Shown piece after piece: positions 1-4,743 of a stretch of 6,012 nt of DNA. The DNA lies in contig JAICIW010000153.1 in the NCBI GenBank assembly GCA_025928735.1, positions 1-6,012 of the forward strand, given 5' to 3'. This DNA is from Rhodanobacteraceae bacterium (GTDB taxonomy: Bacteria; Pseudomonadota; Gammaproteobacteria; Xanthomonadales; Rhodanobacteraceae). A program made the position numbers and the translations under genes. Every line of letters begins with the position of its first letter. Within the stretch, counting starts at the first letter, position 1. The notes under the pieces are model-generated. The model was not told the DNA's origin and ran no database searches. It saw nothing but the letters and a program-made list of their open reading frames with translations.

Positions 1-139
1 CCACGCGTTCGATGTGGCGGCGCAATTCGATTTCTTCGGCCAGCAACGCCTGCCGCGCGCGGCGATAGTCGGTGCTTTCGTTGGGAAAGCGCAGGGTGTT
101 GCGCGCGGCGAGTTCGGCGGCGGGAACGAGCGGGTTCAT
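1..139 (-). CDS. DUF899 thioredoxin-like family protein, N-terminal part only
   Basis: The first 46 codons of a minus-strand gene that leaves the window at its left edge. The protein opens MNPLVPAAELAARNT, then has FPNESTDYRRARQALLAEE and ELRRHIERV. This alternation of an 'ARxALLAEE' helix with a charged 'ELRRxIERV' helix is how DUF899 proteins begin; these are cytoplasmic, thioredoxin-fold-like proteins of unknown reaction. The diagnostic core lies outside the window, so the family call rests on the N-terminus alone. The start at 139 is chosen because a strong GGAGGA lies 7 bases upstream; an in-frame ATG at 154 overlaps that site and is less likely. The gene begins 36 bp after the glutathione S-transferase stop on the same strand, so the two probably share a transcript. 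Family call fairly confident; function unknown. Confidence 0.75.
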   Translation of the reverse strand, partial: MNPLVPAAELAARNTLRFPNESTDYRRARQALLAEEIELRRHIERV

Positions 140-146
140 GGGATGC

Positions 147-152
147 TCCTCC
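147..152 (-). promoter_or_regulatory. Strong ribosome binding site of the DUF899 gene
   Basis: The minus strand reads GGAGGA here, 7 bases before the ATG at 139. It is a near-perfect Shine-Dalgarno and fixes the start over the in-frame ATG at 154. The upstream GST gene has no comparable site, so the second gene of the pair may be translated more strongly than the first. Confidence 0.8.
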
Positions 153-175
153 ATTCGGTAATGGGGATGATCGTG

Positions 176-829
176 TCAATCGCGGTCCGGTGCGCCCAGC
201 GGAAACAGCGGGCGATACGGCCGCCCACCCTCGACGCAGCGTGCGAACGATGGCCGTTGCAGAAGCCGCGCGCGATAGGCGTGCACGTTGAGGAATTGCT
301 CGCCGATCGCGTGTGTCCAGTCGGCGTAGAACAGCGCCGGCGCGGCCGCGCAGTCGGCGAGGCTGAAGGTGTCGCCCGCGGCCCATTCACTTCCGGCCAT
401 GCGTTGATCGAGCCACGCGTAGGCGGTTTCCAGTGCGTGGCGCGCTTCGTTGACGCCGTAAGGGTCGCGATGGGCTTCCGGCCGCAACTGGTCGAACACG
501 ATCCGCTGCTGCGGCCCATTGATGTAGTTGTCGAAGAAGCGATCGAGCATGCGGACTTCGATGGCCGCGTCGGCATCGGCTGGGATCAATCGCGACGGTC
601 CCGGATGGTGGACGGCGAGATATTCGATGATGCTGGTGGCTTCCATCACCTGGCGCTCGCGGTCAACCAGCAGCGGAAATTTCCGGATCGGCCAGCGCCG
701 CGCGAACTCGGCGTACACGTCGGGGTTGTCCGGTGACAGGTTCAGGAATTCGAACGGCGCGTCGCTCTCGTACAGCGCGATCAGCGCTTTCTGGGTGTAG
801 GACGAAAAGGGATGGCCGTAGAGCTGCAT
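176..829 (-). CDS. Glutathione S-transferase family protein
   Basis: A 217-residue soluble protein of normal GST length. Residues 1-75 form the thioredoxin-like glutathione domain: MQLYGHPFSSYTQK carries the candidate catalytic serine (S9 or S10), KFPLLVD supplies the cis-proline (P52), and EATSIIEYL (63-71) corresponds to the ES-x-x-I-x-x-YL motif. The C-terminal helical domain contains DTFSLADCAAAP, the usual N-capping box after a WAAGD turn. The family conjugates glutathione to electrophiles or reduces peroxides; the substrate cannot be read from sequence. Oddity: the serine that normally follows E63 and contacts the gamma-glutamyl group is alanine (A64). Starting at 829 gives a complete N-terminal beta strand, but no clear Shine-Dalgarno precedes it. 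It is followed after 36 bp by a DUF899 gene on the same strand and is divergent from the GGDEF gene. Family certain, specificity unknown. Confidence 0.93.
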   Translation of the reverse strand: MQLYGHPFSSYTQKALIALYESDAPFEFLNLSPDNPDVYAEFARRWPIRKFPLLVDRERQVMEATSIIEYLAVHHPGPSRLIPADADAAIEVRMLDRFFDNYINGPQQRIVFDQLRPEAHRDPYGVNEARHALETAYAWLDQRMAGSEWAAGDTFSLADCAAAPALFYADWTHAIGEQFLNVHAYRARLLQRPSFARCVEGGRPYRPLFPLGAPDRD

Positions 830-881
830 GGTCGTATCCGGTCAACGGACTCGTGGAGGCGACGAATGGCCCGGCCCGGAA

Positions 882-912
882 TCGACATCGCCGGAGCCGC
901 TCCCGATACACT
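882..912 (+). promoter_or_regulatory. Weak candidate promoter of the GAF-GGDEF gene
   Basis: In the 103-bp divergent gap 830-932, TCGACA (882-887, five of six matches to the -35 consensus) is followed after 19 bases by TACACT (907-912, four of six to the -10). The spacing is long, so it may be weak or need an activator. Transcription would begin near 919, about 14 bases before the ATG at 933, just ahead of the ribosome binding site. I see no clear promoter for the divergent GST gene in the same gap. Confidence 0.3.
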
Positions 913-920
913 GGCGGCGC

Positions 921-925
921 GAGGG
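921..925 (+). promoter_or_regulatory. Ribosome binding site deciding the GGDEF gene start
   Basis: GAGGG lies 7 bases before the ATG at 933. The reading frame is open further upstream, to an ATG at 828 and through the divergent gap, but that stretch has no ribosome site and encodes unpatterned residues. This site therefore selects 933. The overlapping GTG at 930 would sit too close. Confidence 0.65.
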
Positions 926-932
926 CATCGTG

Positions 933-2042
933 ATGGCGCATTCCAAAGCCCAACCGACCGACATCCGCAGCCAGCATCCGCTGTGGGACGAACGCGACGC
1001 GTTCGGCCGGCGGGCGATGCTGACTGAAATCCTGGCACAGGTATCGCACGAGGCGCTGCAGGGCGACACGCTGGAAGCGATGATGCGCGCGATCGTGGAT
1101 TGCATCACCCGTCGCCTGCCGGTGACGATCGCCAGCATCATTCTGCTGAACGAAGAACGCACCCATTTCGTCCAGGAAGTGTGGGCGGGCCGGATCGAGT
1201 TGGAACTGCCCGGCGGCATGCCGTGGCCGGTCGAACTGGGCGCCGCGGGTCGCTGCGCGCGTACGGGCCGGAGCCAGTTGATCACCAATCTGCGCGACGA
1301 TCCGGATTATGTGCCCGGCAACAACGATGTGTGTTCGGAGTACCTCGTACCTATCCGGCATCGCGCGCGTCTGCACGGTGTGCTGAATCTCGAAAGCACG
1401 CGGGAGGATTTCTTCACGCCCGAGGTTCGCAAGGTGTTCGACGCGGTTGCCGAGCAGATCGCGGGCGCGATCCACGCGGCCCGTCTGCTGCGTGAACTGG
1501 AAACCGCCAACCGCAAGCTGCGCGAACTTTCGATGAGCGATGGCTTGACCGGAATCGCGAACCGCCGCTGCTTCGACCTGCGGATCGTGGAGGCATGGCA
1601 GCGCTGTGCGGAGGCCGGCGTTCCGCTGGCCTTGCTGATGGTGGACGTGGACTGCTTCAAGGCGCTCAATGACGCGCTGGGCCATCTTCGGGGCGACGAA
1701 TGCCTGCGCGACATCGCGCAGTTGTGTGCCGGAAACGTACGCGGCGACGGCGATCTGGTGGCGCGTTACGGCGGTGAGGAATTGGCGGTGCTGCTGCCCG
1801 GATGCCCGCTGGACGATGCGGTGCGCGTGGCCGAACATTTGTGCGCCAGCGTGCGCGAGCGGCAGATGTCGCATCCGGCTTCGCCGGTCGGACCGTATGT
1901 GACCGTCAGCATTGGCGTCAGCGCCGCGCGCCCCTCCGCGGAGACGTTGCCGCAGGCGTTGATCGCCGCGGCGGATCGCGCTTTGTATGCGGCCAAGGGC
2001 GAGGGTCGCGACTGCGTCGCGCCCGCTTCTGTGGCTGAATAG
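933..2042 (+). CDS. GAF-domain diguanylate cyclase (GGDEF protein)
   Basis: A 369-residue soluble protein that should make c-di-GMP from two GTP. Residues about 20-190 are a GAF sensor, ending in the typical EYLVPIRHRARLHGVLNLES strand pattern; the ligand is unknown. A helical linker (LRELETANRKLREL) leads into the GGDEF domain, which starts with LSMSDGLTGIANRR (199 onward). The domain has the metal/GTP segment VDVDCFKALNDALGH, the active-site loop RYGGEEL (GGEEL at 280-284), VTVSIGVS, and the closing AADRALYAAKGEGRD. The catalytic glutamates are present, so activity is expected. The I-site position 271-274 reads GDGD instead of RxxD; an arginine lies one residue earlier (R270), so canonical product inhibition is probably lost. 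It has no transmembrane segment, EAL or HD-GYP domain. The YbiI-like gene starts 50 bp downstream on the same strand and may share the transcript. Confidence 0.95.
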   Translation: MAHSKAQPTDIRSQHPLWDERDAFGRRAMLTEILAQVSHEALQGDTLEAMMRAIVDCITRRLPVTIASIILLNEERTHFVQEVWAGRIELELPGGMPWPVELGAAGRCARTGRSQLITNLRDDPDYVPGNNDVCSEYLVPIRHRARLHGVLNLESTREDFFTPEVRKVFDAVAEQIAGAIHAARLLRELETANRKLRELSMSDGLTGIANRRCFDLRIVEAWQRCAEAGVPLALLMVDVDCFKALNDALGHLRGDECLRDIAQLCAGNVRGDGDLVARYGGEELAVLLPGCPLDDAVRVAEHLCASVRERQMSHPASPVGPYVTVSIGVSAARPSAETLPQALIAAADRALYAAKGEGRDCVAPASVAE

Positions 2043-2092
2043 CACCCGGCGTGAGCCTTGCGCCGCAGCATCTTCGGCCTTACGTTGCAGGC

Positions 2093-2359
2093 ATGGCCAA
2101 GGGTTTTGTCAACGACGACGCGGTACAGGAACAGATCGACGCGACGGTCGCCGACGCAGTGGCGCGCGCGCGCAGCAAGCAACACAAGGGCCCGGGCCGG
2201 AGCCACTGCGAAGAATGCGCTGCGCCCATCCCCGAGGCGCGGCGCAAGGCCGTGCCGGGCGTGCGGCTGTGCGTGAAGTGCCAGGCCGAACGCGACCGCG
2301 AGGAAAACGTGTTCAGCGGTTACAACCGCAGGGGCAGCAAGGACAGCCAGCTGCGTTGA
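2093..2359 (+). CDS. ybiI: DksA/TraR-family zinc-finger protein, YbiI-like
   Basis: An 88-residue protein, the same length as E. coli YbiI and matching its pattern throughout: an N-terminal helix with FVNDDAVQEQIDATVADA, a four-cysteine zinc finger (C39-x2-C42 ... C60-x2-C63, with APIPEARRKAVPGVRLC between the pairs), and the near-invariant tail GYNRRGSKDSQLR. It belongs to the DksA/TraR zinc-finger superfamily. It is too short to carry the long DksA coiled coil with its acidic tip, so a DksA-like action on RNA polymerase cannot be assumed; the E. coli relative has no settled function. The start at 2093 is chosen by family length (MAKGFVNDDAV), although only a weak GCAGG precedes it. A GTG at 2051 would add 14 unconserved residues. 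It follows the GGDEF gene by 50 bp without an evident terminator. Confidence 0.93.
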   Translation: MAKGFVNDDAVQEQIDATVADAVARARSKQHKGPGRSHCEECAAPIPEARRKAVPGVRLCVKCQAERDREENVFSGYNRRGSKDSQLR

Positions 2360-2374
2360 TGCCGCAGATCGGCA
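2360..2374. other. Small hairpin directly after the ybiI-like stop codon
   Basis: TGCCG (2360-2364) and CGGCA (2370-2374) form a perfect 5-bp stem with a 5-base loop beginning at the base after the stop codon. No T-run follows, so it is not a canonical intrinsic terminator. It could protect the mRNA 3' end or be chance. Confidence 0.35.
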
Positions 2375-2402
2375 AATGGTCCATCACGAGTGCCATATGA
2401 GC

Positions 2403-2535
2403 CCTCCCCCTCAAGGGGAGGCGGCCGAAGGCCGAGCGCGTAGCGCTGGTGGGCATGGGTTTTATGGCGCGCGCATTGGCGTGGCAGGTGTGGCAAGTGC
2501 AACCCATCCCCCTCCCGGCTCCCTTGAAGGGGAGG
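2403..2535. repeat. 133-bp non-coding element with nested inverted repeats (MITE/REP-like)
   Basis: It lies between the convergent YbiI-like and ArsR genes. The ends 2403-2417 and 2521-2535 are inverted copies of each other (14 of 15 bases; CCTCCCC-C/T-TCAAGGG). Inside, 2451-2461 and 2501-2511 are inverted copies (10 of 11). The left end folds on itself (CCTCCCC 2403-2409 with GGGGAGG 2415-2421), and so does the right end (CTCCC 2519-2523 with GGGAG 2530-2534). Two further perfect hairpins follow the left end without a gap: CGGCC-GAA-GGCCG (2422-2434) and AGCGC-GTA-GCGCT (2435-2447). No credible open reading frame is present and I see no clear target-site duplication. The architecture suggests a dispersed repeat or short mobile relic; copy number in the genome is unknown from here. 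Confidence 0.6.
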
Positions 2536-2544
2536 AGAACGCCT

Positions 2545-2559
2545 CGTCCATGCTGGACG
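2545..2559. terminator. Hairpin in the convergent gap, possible weak terminator
   Basis: CGTCCA (2545-2550) and TGGACG (2554-2559) form a 6-bp stem with a TGC loop. On the plus strand it is followed by GGTTTG, a short T-run, so it could help end transcripts from the left. On the minus strand it lies about 25 bp past the ArsR stop but has no T-run. Remaining bases of the gap (2375-2402, 2560-2583) show nothing else. Confidence 0.35.
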
Positions 2560-2583
2560 GGTTTGCGGCGGATGGGGCCAATC

Positions 2584-2931
2584 CTAAGACGACGGTTTCC
2601 GTTCCACGAACGCTTTCAGTCGCTGCAACGCCTGATCCCATTGCGCAGCAATCGCATCCAGCGCGCGCCGCGCTTCGTCGATGCGCGAAGGCTGCAGTTC
2701 CCACAAGCGTTCGCGACCATGGCGAACGTCGTGCACGAGGTCCGCGTCGGCCAGTACTTCCAGGTGCTTGGTAACGGCCTGCCGGGTGATCGCGGTGCCG
2801 GCCGTGAGTTGCGCGATCGACAGCGCACCGCCTGCGCACAGCGCGGCGATCAATCTCAGCCGCGTGGGATCGCCCAGTGCGGCGAACACTGGCGCGGTTT
2901 TCTGAAGGGCGGGCGGGCGTGATTTGCGCAT
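2584..2931 (-). CDS. ArsR-family winged-helix transcriptional repressor
   Basis: A 115-residue DNA-binding protein of typical ArsR size. It has the family opening FAALGDPTRLRLIAAL (16-31), a helix-turn-helix with ALSIAQLTAG and ITRQAVTKHLEVLADADLV, and a wing with VRHGRERLWEL. The metal-binding ELCVCDL motif of the third helix is absent; the corresponding stretch is ALSIAQL and the only cysteine is C32. A metal-sensing role is therefore unlikely, and this fits the subgroup encoded next to SRPBCC proteins. The gene begins 9 bp after the SRPBCC stop, without a good ribosome site of its own, which suggests translational coupling. It probably represses its own operon through the two palindromes at 3444-3504. 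What signal releases it is not visible. Confidence 0.93.
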   Translation of the reverse strand: MRKSRPPALQKTAPVFAALGDPTRLRLIAALCAGGALSIAQLTAGTAITRQAVTKHLEVLADADLVHDVRHGRERLWELQPSRIDEARRALDAIAAQWDQALQRLKAFVERKPSS

Positions 2932-2940
2932 GGCGTCGCG

Positions 2941-3432
2941 TCAGAACCGGGCGAGGTACTGCTCGATCAGTTTCATCTGGTGCGTCCAGCCGCCCTCGTT
3001 GGCGGCGAACGCTTTCGCGCGGCGTTCCGGCGGCAGCTTGTCGAAACCCGACTCGGCGACGGTCAGCAATATGCCTTCCGGCGCGTTGCGCAGTTCGAAC
3101 ACGATCAGCGTCATCGGCTCGCTTTCGTAATCGACGTCCTTTTCCACACCGTAGGGATGCCAGCGGAACGCGATTCGCTGCATCGGTTCGATCGTTTCGA
3201 CCCGCCACGCGAACGGCATGCCCTCGTAGGGTTTCTGCATCGCGGCCACGTTTTCGTCCGCCTGCGTCGGGACGATGTGGCCGGTCAGCATTTCGCCGGC
3301 GACGAACGGACCGTCGAAGCGGACGCCGAACCAGATGCCGAACTGGTCCGCTTCGCTGAGCGCGCGCCATACGCGTTCGCGCGAAGCGTTCAACAGAACC
3401 TGTTTCTCGATGCGGTCGGTGCTGGCGTTCAT
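2941..3432 (-). CDS. SRPBCC-fold protein, AHSA1-like
   Basis: A 163-residue cytoplasmic protein of the START/Bet v1-like (SRPBCC) fold, AHSA1 branch. It opens with DRIEKQVLLNASRERVWRAL, the usual first strand and helix, continues with WFGVRFDGPFVAGEM and MQRIAFRWHPYG, then MTLIVFEL, and ends with the long C-terminal helix GGWTHQMKLIEQYLARF. Such proteins bind hydrophobic ligands in a central cavity; relatives paired with ArsR genes have no single established function, so none is assigned. The start at 3432 is set by AGGAGA at 3438-3443. Upstream in-frame ATGs would place codons across the operator palindrome and add unconserved residues. It is the first gene of a two-gene operon with the ArsR repressor 9 bp behind it. 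Confidence 0.92.
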   Translation of the reverse strand: MNASTDRIEKQVLLNASRERVWRALSEADQFGIWFGVRFDGPFVAGEMLTGHIVPTQADENVAAMQKPYEGMPFAWRVETIEPMQRIAFRWHPYGVEKDVDYESEPMTLIVFELRNAPEGILLTVAESGFDKLPPERRAKAFAANEGGWTHQMKLIEQYLARF

Positions 3433-3437
3433 GGGGT

Positions 3438-3443
3438 CTCCTG
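3438..3443 (-). promoter_or_regulatory. Ribosome binding site of the SRPBCC gene
   Basis: The minus strand reads CAGGAGA at this place, 5 bases before the ATG at 3432. It rules out the longer in-frame starts further upstream, which lack such a site. Confidence 0.75.
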
Positions 3444-3467
3444 ACATGCAACCATGGAGTTGCATGT
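3444..3467. promoter_or_regulatory. Operator palindrome O1, promoter-proximal
   Basis: Perfect 9-bp arms ACATGCAAC (3444-3452) and GTTGCATGT (3459-3467) flank the 6-base spacer CATGGA. The centre lies about where transcription of the SRPBCC-ArsR operon should begin. Such twofold symmetry suits a dimeric winged-helix repressor. That the ArsR product of this operon binds here is inferred from position and from a second copy of the core nearby. Confidence 0.7.
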
Positions 3468-3492
3468 TAGAATCGTCCTCGATGATGCGCAA
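3464..3492 (-). promoter_or_regulatory. Candidate promoter of the SRPBCC-ArsR operon
   Basis: On the minus strand TTGCGC (3492-3487) and TAACAT (3469-3464) are separated by exactly 17 bases. The hexamers match the sigma-70 consensus at three and four positions. Expected initiation is near 3457, leaving a leader of about 25 bases with the ribosome site in it. The -35 overlaps palindrome O2 and the -10 overlaps palindrome O1, an arrangement well suited to repression. Confidence 0.5.
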
Positions 3493-3504
3493 CCATCCGG
3501 TTGC
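3489..3504. promoter_or_regulatory. Operator palindrome O2, promoter-distal
   Basis: GCAACC (3489-3494) and GGTTGC (3499-3504) are perfect 6-bp arms around ATCC. It shares with O1 the core GCAAC-N6-GTTGC, and in both the six-base spacer starts with CAT. The two centres are 41 bp apart, close to four helical turns, so two repressor dimers would sit on the same DNA face. Confidence 0.6.
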
Positions 3505-3631
3505 TCAAACAGGACCCCTGCCAACGCAGCCGGGTTCGCCTGCGATGAGGCCGCAGGCGCCCCGGAATCACGGCAATTCCTTGTTGACGCACGACGCCAA
3601 CCGGGCTGGGCGATGGGATCCGCGCTGCAGC
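3505..3631. other. Non-coding stretch between divergent operons
   Basis: No gene is supported here. Two short inverted repeats are visible: GCCTGCG (3538-3544) with CGCAGGC (3552-3558), and GGAAT (3564-3568) with ATTCC (3576-3580), each with a 7-base spacer. TTGACG at 3584-3589 resembles a -35 box, but no -10 follows at a suitable distance. Confidence 0.5.
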
Positions 3632-3661
3632 TTGTGTCGCGGCGCAGGTCATAAATACAAT
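3632..3661 (+). promoter_or_regulatory. Candidate promoter of the ABC exporter operon
   Basis: TACAAT (3656-3661), five of six matches to the -10 consensus in an AT-rich island (ATAAATACAAT), is preceded at 18 bases by TTGTGT (3632-3637), three of six matches to the -35. Initiation is expected near 3668, only about 10 bases before the first ATG. The 8-bp palindrome AACCGGTT (3665-3672) would cover the start point and could be a regulator site. Confidence 0.55.
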
Positions 3662-3677
3662 ACCAACCGGTTCATTT

Positions 3678-4649
3678 ATGGCCATGCCCATGCACAGTGA
3701 TTCCACGGCACGCGACGCGACGACCGATGCGGTGATCGACGTTCGCGGCCTCGACAAGACCTACGAAGGCGGCTTCCAGGCGCTGAAGGGCATCGACCTG
3801 ACGGTGCGTCGCGGCGAAATCTTCGCGCTGCTGGGCCCGAACGGTGCCGGCAAGACCACGTTGATCAGCATCATCTGCGGCATCGTCAATCCGGGCAGTG
3901 GCACGGTGACGGTGGATGGCCACGACATCATCCGCGACTGGCGCAAGACCCGCACGATCATCGGGCTGGTGCCGCAGGAATTGAAGACCGATGCGTTCGA
4001 GACGGTGTGGAACACGGTGCGCTTCAGCCGCGGCCTCTTCGGCAAGGCGCCGGACGACGCCTACCTCGAACAGTTGTTGAAGGACCTGTCGCTGTGGGAC
4101 AAGCGCGACGCCAAGATCCTGATGTTGTCGGGCGGCATGAAGCGGCGCGTGATGATCGCGAAAGCCCTGTCGCACCAACCGAATGTGCTGTTCCTCGATG
4201 AACCGACCGCGGGCGTGGACGTGGAACTGCGCCGCGACATGTGGGCGATGGTGCGGCGGCTGCGCGAATCGGGCGTCACGATCATCCTGACCACGCATTA
4301 CATCGAGGAGGCCGAGGACATGGCCGATCGCGTGGGCGTGATCAACAAGGGTGAGCTGATCGTGGTCGAGGACAAGACCGCGCTGATGCAGAAGCTCGGC
4401 AAGAAACAGTTGCGGCTGCAACTGCACGAACCGATGGCGTCGGTGCCCGAATCGTTGACCGACTACGGCTTGGAACTCAACGGCAAGGGCGACGAGATCA
4501 CTTACTCCTACGACACGCAAAGCGAGCGCACCGGCATCACCGCACTGCTGCGCGATCTGGCTGCCGCCGGCATCGGCTTCAAGGACCTGAGCACGCGCCA
4601 GGACACGCTGGAGCAGATCTTTGTGGAACTCGTGCGGGAAGGCCCGTGA
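3678..4649 (+). CDS. yadG: ABC-2 type exporter ATP-binding protein, YadG-like
   Basis: A 323-residue cytoplasmic ATPase that powers the permease encoded next to it. All nucleotide-binding motifs are intact: Walker A GPNGAGKT (53-60), Q-loop glutamine Q100 in LVPQE, signature LSGGMKRR (150-157), Walker B LFLDEPTAGVD (D174, catalytic E175), and the H-loop H207 in TTHYIEEAE. The run DEPTAGVDVELRRDMW and the C-terminal LEQIFVELV closely follow E. coli YadG, which forms an uncharacterised exporter with YadH. The substrate is unknown. The N-terminus has three in-frame ATGs (3678, 3684, 3690) and none has a Shine-Dalgarno; residues 1-17 are unconserved, so the true start may be any of these. The promoter lies very close, so the mRNA leader may be only about 10 bases. 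It is followed by a 94-bp spacer and the permease gene. Confidence 0.95.
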   Translation: MAMPMHSDSTARDATTDAVIDVRGLDKTYEGGFQALKGIDLTVRRGEIFALLGPNGAGKTTLISIICGIVNPGSGTVTVDGHDIIRDWRKTRTIIGLVPQELKTDAFETVWNTVRFSRGLFGKAPDDAYLEQLLKDLSLWDKRDAKILMLSGGMKRRVMIAKALSHQPNVLFLDEPTAGVDVELRRDMWAMVRRLRESGVTIILTTHYIEEAEDMADRVGVINKGELIVVEDKTALMQKLGKKQLRLQLHEPMASVPESLTDYGLELNGKGDEITYSYDTQSERTGITALLRDLAAAGIGFKDLSTRQDTLEQIFVELVREGP

Positions 4650-4657
4650 GTTCCTCG

Positions 4658-4714
4658 TGGCCATTTTCAGTGGCAGCTGTTCTCGGAAAGTACGGCCATG
4701 GATGGCCGTTTTCA
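4658..4714 (+). repeat. Short direct repeat in the exporter gene spacer
   Basis: TGGCCATTTTCA (4658-4669) recurs as TGGCCGTTTTCA (4703-4714), 11 of 12 bases identical and 45 bp apart. The second copy forms the right arm and T-run of the hairpin at 4692-4713. The first copy starts with the self-complementary TGGCCA and could pair with that hairpin instead, giving an alternative fold. Confidence 0.45.
4692..4713 (+). terminator. Terminator-like hairpin between ATPase and permease genes
   Basis: ACGGCCAT (4692-4699) and ATGGCCGT (4702-4709) are perfect inverted copies separated by two bases. As RNA this gives at least a 6-bp GC-rich stem with a 6-base loop, followed directly by TTTT and C. It looks like a short intrinsic terminator or attenuator placed inside the operon, 30 bases before the permease start, so it could lower permease expression relative to the ATPase. 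The short T-run makes full termination doubtful. It could instead be a dispersed intergenic repeat or an RNA-stability element. Confidence 0.5.
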
Positions 4715-4732
4715 CGCGCAGGGATGCGCATA

Positions 4733-4739
4733 AAGGAGG
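4733..4739 (+). promoter_or_regulatory. Strong ribosome binding site of the permease gene
   Basis: AAGGAGG lies 4 bases before the ATG at 4744. It selects this start over the in-frame upstream ATG at 4621, which would overlap the ATPase gene and translate the hairpin spacer. The ATPase gene has no such site, so the two subunits are initiated quite differently. Confidence 0.85.
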
Positions 4740-4743
4740 ACAC

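Noticed and set aside
821..829. The GST start ATGCAACTC resembles the O1 arm of the ArsR operator.
   Set aside because: No opposing GTTGC arm follows at the required spacing, so the resemblance reflects the codons for MQL only.
663..2045. Long minus-strand open frame (460 codons) antisense to the GGDEF gene.
   Set aside because: It is an arginine-, histidine- and alanine-rich shadow of the GAF-GGDEF and GST genes in GC-rich DNA, with no family pattern.
2376..2922. Plus-strand open frames running through the convergent gap into the ArsR gene.
   Set aside because: They consist of repeat-element sequence plus the antisense of the ArsR gene, with no ribosome site or recognisable domain.
3433..3492. 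Longer SRPBCC reading frame starting upstream (183 residues) across the palindrome.
   Set aside because: The extra residues are unconserved and overlap the operator and promoter. The strong ribosome site at 3438-3443 points to 3432.
3584..3612. TTGACG as the -35 of the exporter promoter.
   Set aside because: No -10-like hexamer occurs 16-19 bases downstream; TTGTGT with TACAAT fits better.
4621..4743. Upstream extension of the permease (294 residues) from ATG 4621.
   Set aside because: It overlaps the ATPase 3' end, translates the hairpin spacer and lacks a ribosome site. YadH-type length fits the start at 4744.
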